The notes beneath the pieces are model-generated. The model searched no databases and was not told where the DNA came from. It saw only the letters and a list, made by a program, of their open reading frames with translations. DNA of 34,161 bases, from the NCBI GenBank assembly GCA_938009755.1, contig CALLIL010000068.1, positions 1 through 34,161 of the forward strand, written 5' to 3'. Below, piece by piece: positions 29,090 through 34,161 of the stretch (position 1 is its first letter; each line of letters opens with the position of its first letter). Origin of the DNA: an uncultured Marinomonas sp. Lineage in GTDB: Bacteria; Pseudomonadota; Gammaproteobacteria; Pseudomonadales; Marinomonadaceae. A program made the position numbers and the translations under genes.

Positions 29090-29132
29090 GATAATCTGTC
29101 TATTTTGTAGTTTAAGGGTTGGGCGTTAGTTT

Positions 29133-30002
29133 TTAGCCTGCGAACCTTGGTTCTTGCTGGCCTTTAGTATTGGTGTTTAAAGCAAATATGCCGCCAGCTT
29201 GAGGGTAAAGTTTTAGTTCTTCCTCTGAATGTGCTGCACGGCAGGTGCTTACAAACAGTGTGTCCATATTAGGGCCGCCAAATGCTACCATCGTGGGATA
29301 GATTGCGGGGACAGGAAATTCTTCTAAGATCTCGCCAGCAGGGCTGATTTTGGCCACGCGTTGGCCTTGATAAAGTGCTGTCCAATAGTTGCCTTGGGCG
29401 TCGACTGCGGCGCCGTCTGGACGACCGTTCCCGCGCGGAAACTCAATAAAGACGCGTTTGTTTGAGGCGGAGCCTGTTTCAATGTCGTAGTCAAATTGAT
29501 AGACAATATGATTAGGCGTATCTGAGTAATACATGATGCTGCTATCTGGTGAAAAGGCCAAACCATTGGATGTCCAAGCGGCTTGGTCAATGAGTTTTTC
29601 TTTGCCTTGGCTAAACTGGTGTAAAGCACCTTTAAATGCATCTTTTGGTGAATACATCGTACCAGCAAGAAAGCGCCCCTTTGCATCGCATCGACCATCA
29701 TTAAAACGTGTGGTTTTCTGGTCGTATGTGGCTAGCCAGTATGGTGTTAGTGGTGCGTTGAAGTCTGAAAAGGTGTACACGCCTGTTCTAAATGCGGCAA
29801 TAAATCCGCCATTTTCTGCCAATGAAAAGCAGCCAATCTCTTCATTAAAGGTGCGGGTTTGTTGCGTTTTAGATTCTAAGTGGTAGCTATGCAGTTGAAA
29901 GGAATCAATATCTACAAAATATAAGGTTTGTGTGCGTTCGTCCCAGCGAGGGCATTCGGCCAGTTTTGCTTGTGCATCTAGAACACATTGCATAGCAGTC
30001 AT
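29133..30002 (-). CDS. SMP-30/gluconolactonase family lactone hydrolase
   Basis: This six-bladed beta-propeller enzyme probably hydrolyses a sugar lactone in the cytoplasm. Metal and active-site residues typical of the family are visible: Glu16 in AECPRWDE, Asn101/Asp102 in RFNDGRCDAKGRFLAGTM, Asn146 in TSNGLAFSPD and Asp196 in GRPDGAAVDAQGNYW. The ATG at 30002 is chosen because GGAG lies 6 bases before it and the conserved part begins 11 residues later; an in-frame start at 30194 adds 64 low-complexity residues and is unlikely. Substrate (gluconolactone, arabinonolactone or other) cannot be told; no sugar dehydrogenase or transporter is near. It precedes proS by 43 bases. Confidence 0.87.
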   Translation of the reverse strand: MTAMQCVLDAQAKLAECPRWDERTQTLYFVDIDSFQLHSYHLESKTQQTRTFNEEIGCFSLAENGGFIAAFRTGVYTFSDFNAPLTPYWLATYDQKTTRFNDGRCDAKGRFLAGTMYSPKDAFKGALHQFSQGKEKLIDQAAWTSNGLAFSPDSSIMYYSDTPNHIVYQFDYDIETGSASNKRVFIEFPRGNGRPDGAAVDAQGNYWTALYQGQRVAKISPAGEILEEFPVPAIYPTMVAFGGPNMDTLFVSTCRAAHSEEELKLYPQAGGIFALNTNTKGQQEPRFAG

Positions 30003-30457
30003 GCGAGCTCCAAGTCTCTGAATGTTTGAAATAATTAGGGTGCTTATAGTGCTTATTAAAGCCTTTTTTGTAAAGTGGGAATGCGTAAGTTCTGTGGGTT
30101 TAGTGGGGGATTCATTGTTGTATTCTCCTTCTGATTTGGCTGGAGGTGACTCGGGAGGGTTTTTTGTTTCCTTTTGTTTTGCCGCTTTTGGCAAAAAAAT
30201 GCCGCAATAACTTGGTTGTGTTGTGTTTTTATTTTTATTTTTTAAATTGGAATTGCTTTTTAATATTATGTTTTTTAAGGGGTTTATTTATTTTTTAGTG
30301 AGTTGGCCGAATTATTGCTTTGTTCAATTAACGGTAATGCGGTTTTTTAATGTCGCCGCAACAAGAAAGAGAAGTGCAGGATCTAACTATTGAATGGGTT
30401 CTTTTTCAGAACTAATGTAGAGCTTATAAGGTTAGCTGATTTGGAAAAGCATGTTTT
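30003..30457. other. Intergenic region, 455 bases, no gene seen
   Basis: This is the divergent spacer between the SMP-30-like gene and the DUF2786-like gene. Bases ~30160-30345 are strongly T-rich on the + strand, with several runs of six or more T. A small inverted repeat TTTTGCC/GGCAAAA lies at 30177-30196, and GTTC/GAAC around TTTTTCA near 30398-30412. Short open frames cross it on both strands but none has a ribosome site plus recognisable sequence. No clear promoter can be called. Confidence 0.6.
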
Positions 30458-32185
30458 ATGAACATACGCAGAAGAAAGAAAGCCATACAAAAGGTTGTTA
30501 AGTTATTAAACTTGGCGACATCTACCAATGTTAGTGAGTCTACGATGGCTCTTAGGCATGCTGAATCTTTGATTAGGCAATATGAAATTGCTCAAAGCGA
30601 GCTGCCAATTATGCAATTGTGTGACCGCGCCATGCTGTATCGCGTGAGCTGGGGTGGTGCTGCGCCTCGTTACTTGAAAGAGACGGTAATGAAACCGACG
30701 GCTGAAAACTCTGTTTATCAAAGACGCTTTAGCGAAAAAAGCAATGATCCAAGTCGTGCTTATGAGTCTGTTCGAACGATACTTGATGATATTAATGACG
30801 ACTTAGACGATGTGGATGAGTCATTTTTTGAAGATGGCTTGTCTCAAGATGAGATGTCTCAAGGCGAGGCGTCTCAAGAGAGTGTCAATTCTGAATTAGA
30901 AGGTCATCTCGCTGAGGAGCCTGCTGGAAAGGGCGAGACTGATGATGAGTCTGTCCCGGATTCAGTTGTGCTTGAGTCGGATTTAGATGGCGTCTCTGAT
31001 GCTGAAGTGAGTGAAAACTTAGATGTGACGCAGGGTGATGCTGTGGAAGATTTAAAAGATGTAGAACAAGATGTGTCCGAATTTTATACGTTTTTAAATG
31101 ATAACGTGATTAATGCTGCGAAAGCGTTTCGTCCGGATAGTCAGGAGTTTACAGAGACTCTTAAGACGCAATACGCCACCAGTGACCCAAATGTTCCTTT
31201 TGTTGAAGATGGTTATTGGGCAAAAGTCTATGAAAAATTAGCGGATTTTGATGAGGTTAAGGTTCAGTCAGATATTGAAACCTATACAACCCAGCTTGCT
31301 TTGGCTCAAGATAACTTGCAAGAAAAGAAACGCAGACGTCATGAGCAAGAAAATGAAGAGATTCTTGAAAGGGCTGAGCGCGCGCGCATAGAAAGAAGCT
31401 TTGAGGAGGCTATTGAAAGGGCTTTTCAGGCGAGAGCAAAATCCTATGAGGCGTGGGAAGAACGTTGTACAAATATGCGTTTGGCGTGTTTAAAGGACGA
31501 GCAAGAAGCGGTTCAAGGTTATGATGCGGTGACGCATTCACTAGAAAAGACCAAAGAGTCTTTTAAGCAGCATTTGCAGAGGAAGGAAGATTATCGTGCT
31601 GCAAAAATTATGCACGAACTTCGACGTCAATTGGCATTGGCTGTTTCTGTTGGTGAGGGCGCAACCTCATCTTATGAAAAAGTGATTAGTATAATGGAAG
31701 AGAACGGCCTTTCTTTGAAAGACTTGGAGTTCTCTGATATTAAAAATAAGAGTTTGTTTATCCGATTACTGGAGAGAGAGTCGGCCTTAATAACAGATGT
31801 TCAAAAGCGAGAAGAGCATACAGAGGAGATGTTGGATAAGTTTTTAACTTCCACGCTTTCTAATAATAAATCGCGAACATCGGAAAATCCGATACAGCAC
31901 ATTCAGCGTTTGCTTGTTGCGGCAAGTGAGGGTGGTCAATTTGAAACTCAGAAAAGCTTAGAGCAAGTGATCTATCTGATGGAGTCAAATGACATTGGTG
32001 TGCGTGATATCGGCTATGGTTTCATAAAGAAATACTCTGTTTTTATTCGCTTGATAAATTGGGAAGCTGAGCGAATTGAATCTTTGTCTGAGCGAGAAAA
32101 GTTTACGGCCCAGATATTGGAAGAGTACATTCAGCATTCTGTGCAGAAGCCAGATACACAAGGTAGAGGGAAAACAGCAAATTGA
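30458..32185 (+). CDS. Unknown protein with three DUF2786-like units, acidic linker and coiled coil
   Basis: I do not recognise a function. Residues ~7-50 fit DUF2786 (KVVKLLNLATSTNVSEST...AESLIRQYEIAQSEL), a small helical domain of unknown role also found in phage and plasmid proteins. Residues ~105-205 are very acidic (many Asp, Glu, Ser) and probably disordered. Residues ~265-385 are charged coiled coil including KRRRHEQENEEILERAERAR. Residues 385-469 and 479-564 are two copies of one ~82-residue unit sharing VI.IME.N and SxFIRL followed by ...RE..T..+L+. The start of the last copy (484-513) aligns without gaps to residues 15-44 of the N-terminal domain. There is no signal peptide or membrane segment. 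The ATG follows GGAAAAG by 8 bases. The gene is alone, with its own terminator at 32220-32262. Confidence 0.8.
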   Translation: MNIRRRKKAIQKVVKLLNLATSTNVSESTMALRHAESLIRQYEIAQSELPIMQLCDRAMLYRVSWGGAAPRYLKETVMKPTAENSVYQRRFSEKSNDPSRAYESVRTILDDINDDLDDVDESFFEDGLSQDEMSQGEASQESVNSELEGHLAEEPAGKGETDDESVPDSVVLESDLDGVSDAEVSENLDVTQGDAVEDLKDVEQDVSEFYTFLNDNVINAAKAFRPDSQEFTETLKTQYATSDPNVPFVEDGYWAKVYEKLADFDEVKVQSDIETYTTQLALAQDNLQEKKRRRHEQENEEILERAERARIERSFEEAIERAFQARAKSYEAWEERCTNMRLACLKDEQEAVQGYDAVTHSLEKTKESFKQHLQRKEDYRAAKIMHELRRQLALAVSVGEGATSSYEKVISIMEENGLSLKDLEFSDIKNKSLFIRLLERESALITDVQKREEHTEEMLDKFLTSTLSNNKSRTSENPIQHIQRLLVAASEGGQFETQKSLEQVIYLMESNDIGVRDIGYGFIKKYSVFIRLINWEAERIESLSEREKFTAQILEEYIQHSVQKPDTQGRGKTAN

Positions 32186-32219
32186 TTTGATGTTTCTTTT
32201 TGGGCTTGTGTTGCTTTTT

Positions 32220-32262
32220 ATATACCCCTTATTCATCTCGATGATAAGGGGTATATTTGTTT
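32220..32262 (+). terminator. Rho-independent terminator after the DUF2786-like gene
   Basis: ATATACCCCTTAT and ATAAGGGGTATAT form a perfect 13-bp stem with an 11-base loop, followed by TTGTTT. It separates this gene from fumarase. Confidence 0.85.
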
Positions 32263-32349
32263 AATGAGTATCTAAATACTTTCTTTGCATGCCCGCATCT
32301 TTTACCATTTCCCCTTCTATTCAATTCTAATTCTCAGCAGGAGAGAAGC

Positions 32350-33867
32350 ATGAGCATTATTAAAGAAGATGATTTGATCGACAGCGTAGCTGATGCGCTG
32401 CAATTTATCTCGTATTACCATCCGCTAGATTTCGTCAATGCTGTACACGATGCTTATGAAAGAGAAGAGAGCAAAGCGGCAAAAGATGCCATGGCGCAAA
32501 TCCTAATTAACTCAAGAATGTGTGCCGAAGGTAAACGCCCTATTTGCCAGGATACGGGTATTGTGACTGTTTTCGTTAAAGTCGGTATGAACGTTCAATG
32601 GGAAAGCACGAAAAGTGTCACAGACATGATCAACGAAGGTGTTCGTCGTGCTTATCTACACCCAGATAATGTATTGCGTGCTTCTATTCTTGATGATCCT
32701 GCTGGTGCCCGTAAAAACACCAAAGACAATACGCCAGCGGTGATTCACATGGAAATTGTTCCTGGTGACACGGTAGAAGTGCATGTGGCAGCGAAAGGTG
32801 GCGGTTCAGAGAATAAGTCTAAGCTGGCCATGTTAAATCCATCGGACGATATCGTTGAGTGGGTTAAGAAAACAGTACCAACAATGGGCGCGGGCTGGTG
32901 TCCACCAGGTATGTTAGGCATAGGGATTGGTGGTACCGCAGAGAAAGCCATGGTGATGGCGAAAGAGTCTCTAATGGAACCAATTGATATTCATGAGCTA
33001 AAAGCTCGTGGCCCAAAGAACCGCGTAGAAGAATTGCGTTTAGCAATCTTTGAAGAGGTCAATAACTTAGGTATTGGTGCCCAAGGTCTTGGTGGTTTGA
33101 CAACCGTATTGGATGTCAAAATCATGGATTACCCAACACATGCGGCTTCGCTTCCTGTTGCAATGATTCCTAACTGCGCGGCAACCCGCCATGCGCATTT
33201 TGTATTGGATGGTTCTGGTCCTGCGGACTTGGTGCCGCCATCATTGGATGACTGGCCAGAAATTACTTGGGAAGTGGGTGAGAGTGTTCGTCGAGTGAAT
33301 TTGAATGAAATCACACCGGAGCAGGTAAAAGAGTGGCAACCAGGTGAAACCATTTTGTTAAATGGCAAAATGCTAACAGGTCGTGATGCGGCTCATAAGA
33401 AAATGGTGGAGATGCTGGCGAATGGCGAAGAGCTACCAGTTGACCTAAAAGGGCGCTTTATTTATTACGTAGGACCTGTTGATCCAGTGAGGGGCGAAGC
33501 AGTTGGCCCAGCTGGTCCAACAACGGCGACTCGTATGGATAAGTTTACTCGTACTATTTTGGACGAGACAGGTTTGCTTGGCATGATAGGTAAATCTGAA
33601 CGTGGACCGATTGCGATTGAAGCTATTAAAGAATTTGGTGCAGTTTATCTTATGGCTGTGGGTGGGGCTGCGTATCTAGTATCCAAGGCAATTAAAAAGG
33701 CTGATGTTATTGCTTTCCCAGAGCTAGGAATGGAAGCCATCTACGAATTTGATGTTGTGGATATGCCTGTCACTGTTGCTGTTGATTCTGAAGGAACCTC
33801 GGTCCACATTACAGGGCCAGCAGAATGGAAAGCTCGTATAGAAGAGCAAACACTAGAGATTAAATAA
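32350..33867 (+). CDS. fumA: Fumarate hydratase, class I (4Fe-4S)
   Basis: This iron-sulfur fumarase interconverts fumarate and malate in the citric acid cycle. The 505-residue single-chain protein has the three cluster cysteines in context: ICQDTG (Cys66), AGWCPPG (Cys184) and IPNCAATRHA (Cys276). GIGIGGTAEKAM follows the second, and the C-terminal beta-subunit-like part contains GPVDPVRGEAVGPAGPTTATRMD and KSERGPIA. The ATG at 32350 is preceded by AGGAGAG and gives the normal N-terminus MSIIKEDDLID; an in-frame start at 32257 inside the preceding terminator region is rejected. E. coli has three such enzymes; the A/B distinction is not meaningful here. Confidence 0.93.
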   Translation: MSIIKEDDLIDSVADALQFISYYHPLDFVNAVHDAYEREESKAAKDAMAQILINSRMCAEGKRPICQDTGIVTVFVKVGMNVQWESTKSVTDMINEGVRRAYLHPDNVLRASILDDPAGARKNTKDNTPAVIHMEIVPGDTVEVHVAAKGGGSENKSKLAMLNPSDDIVEWVKKTVPTMGAGWCPPGMLGIGIGGTAEKAMVMAKESLMEPIDIHELKARGPKNRVEELRLAIFEEVNNLGIGAQGLGGLTTVLDVKIMDYPTHAASLPVAMIPNCAATRHAHFVLDGSGPADLVPPSLDDWPEITWEVGESVRRVNLNEITPEQVKEWQPGETILLNGKMLTGRDAAHKKMVEMLANGEELPVDLKGRFIYYVGPVDPVRGEAVGPAGPTTATRMDKFTRTILDETGLLGMIGKSERGPIAIEAIKEFGAVYLMAVGGAAYLVSKAIKKADVIAFPELGMEAIYEFDVVDMPVTVAVDSEGTSVHITGPAEWKARIEEQTLEIK

Positions 33868-33894
33868 GTTGATTTTACTATTCTTGCTTTAATC

Positions 33895-33929
33895 AAAAGG
33901 CTGGCATAAGAATGTGTCAGCCTTTTTTT
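33895..33929 (+). terminator. Rho-independent terminator after fumarase
   Basis: GGCTGGCA pairs with TGTCAGCC (one G-U) and is flanked by AAAA and seven T, 27 bases after the stop codon. Confidence 0.9.
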
Positions 33930-33941
33930 AAAGGGAGGGTA

Positions 33942-33969
33942 TTGCAACATGAAATTTAATCTGTATTAT
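33942..33969 (+). promoter_or_regulatory. Predicted rRNA operon promoter
   Basis: TTGCAA and TATTAT are spaced by 16 bases directly after the fumarase terminator, followed by the GC-containing discriminator ACGCTCCTC, similar to rrn P1 promoters. The boxA of an rRNA leader begins about 20 bases further on, which supports the call. Confidence 0.6.
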
Positions 33970-33975
33970 ACGCTC

Positions 33976-34161
33976 CTCAATCAGGCAAGCAGTTTGATTT
34001 CGCTCTTTAAGAATTTAAATAGATAATTTGTGTGGACGTTCGCTGGGGACTTCAGAAGATCGACATTCATAGGCTTAGGTTTGTGGATGAGCGATCAAAA
34101 AAATTGAAGTCTTATGAAACGTCTACATATTAATTCGCTTTATGTTGGTTTGTTTTCTCCC
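33976..34161 (+). other. 5' leader of an rRNA operon with boxA antiterminator (16S lies beyond the window)
   Basis: CGCTCTTTAAGAATTT at 33991-34006 matches the boxA element (GCTCTTTAA) of rRNA leaders, where NusB/NusE and other Nus factors assemble to prevent early termination. Downstream, AATTTGTGTGGACGTTCG (34025-34042) corresponds to the E. coli leader AATCTGTGTGGGCACTCG at the same distance from boxA. No open reading frame fits. The remaining bases to the edge should include the left arm of the pre-16S RNase III stem, whose partner lies outside. The mature 16S start (AGAGTTTGAT) is not reached. A 16S-23S spacer is excluded because a protein gene, its terminator and a promoter precede it. 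Confidence 0.78.

Noticed and set aside
30003-30194. 64-residue N-terminal extension of the SMP-30-like protein
   Set aside because: Low-complexity sequence not fitting the family; GGAG and ATG at 30002 explain the start.
30022-30210. 62-residue + strand open frame in the 455-base spacer
   Set aside because: It lies in T-rich DNA, mirrors the spurious extension on the other strand and has no recognisable motif.
32257-32349. 31-residue extension of fumarase
   Set aside because: It begins within the preceding terminator and the ATG at 32350 has AGGAG before it.

Overview
The window looks like chromosomal core DNA from a marine gammaproteobacterium of the Oceanospirillales type, most likely Marinomonas or a close relative. 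This rests on an AT-rich base composition, Pseudomonas/Marinomonas-like protein families (class I fumarase, siroheme sulfite reductase followed by a DUF934 gene, MinCDE, AroF, WrbA/ArsC pair) and a secreted PL7 alginate lyase, an enzyme expected in a bacterium living on brown algae. The genus is an inference; no rRNA gene lies inside the window to confirm it. I saw no insertion sequence, prophage, integrase, CRISPR array or tRNA.

Layout, left to right. 1-3 kb: glutathione reductase (gor), then a convergent pair of pterin genes, folM (+) and a folK-like gene (-), whose 3' ends overlap by 99 bp. 3-6 kb: the dipeptidase pepD and a secreted alginate lyase with its own promoter and terminator. 6-12 kb: a 2Fe-2S protein of unusual build followed closely by sbcD-sbcC, whose stop and start codons overlap. 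12.3-14.3 kb: minC-minD-minE with a strong terminator; minD starts with TTG and minE with GTG. 14.4-16.9 kb: a lipoprotein di-haem peroxidase and a Tas-type aldo/keto reductase. 17-20 kb (-): a stand-alone elongation factor G outside any ribosomal protein operon, and a YgiM-like SH3/anchor protein. 20.2-26.3 kb: a sulfur and metabolism block: sulfite reductase plus DUF934 (-), nfuA (+), aroF (-), a TauE/SafE-type transporter (-) and its divergent neighbour cysB (+). 26.3-30 kb (-): wrbA overlapping arsC, then proS preceded by an SMP-30/gluconolactonase-like gene. 30.4-33.9 kb: a large protein of unknown function with DUF2786-like repeats, then class I fumarase.

The last ~220 bases are not empty. 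After the fumarase terminator there is a promoter and then a stretch with the boxA antitermination sequence and flanking bases typical of a 16S rRNA leader, so an rRNA operon almost certainly begins just beyond the right edge.

Functionally the region is mostly housekeeping: redox defence (gor, peroxidase, wrbA), Fe-S and sulfur supply (cysI-like, DUF934, TSUP, cysB, nfuA), DNA repair (sbcDC), division-site placement (minCDE) and translation (EF-G, proS, rRNA leader). The least explained items are the repeat protein at 30458-32185, the ferredoxin-domain protein at 6061-6894 and the folM/folK antisense overlap.
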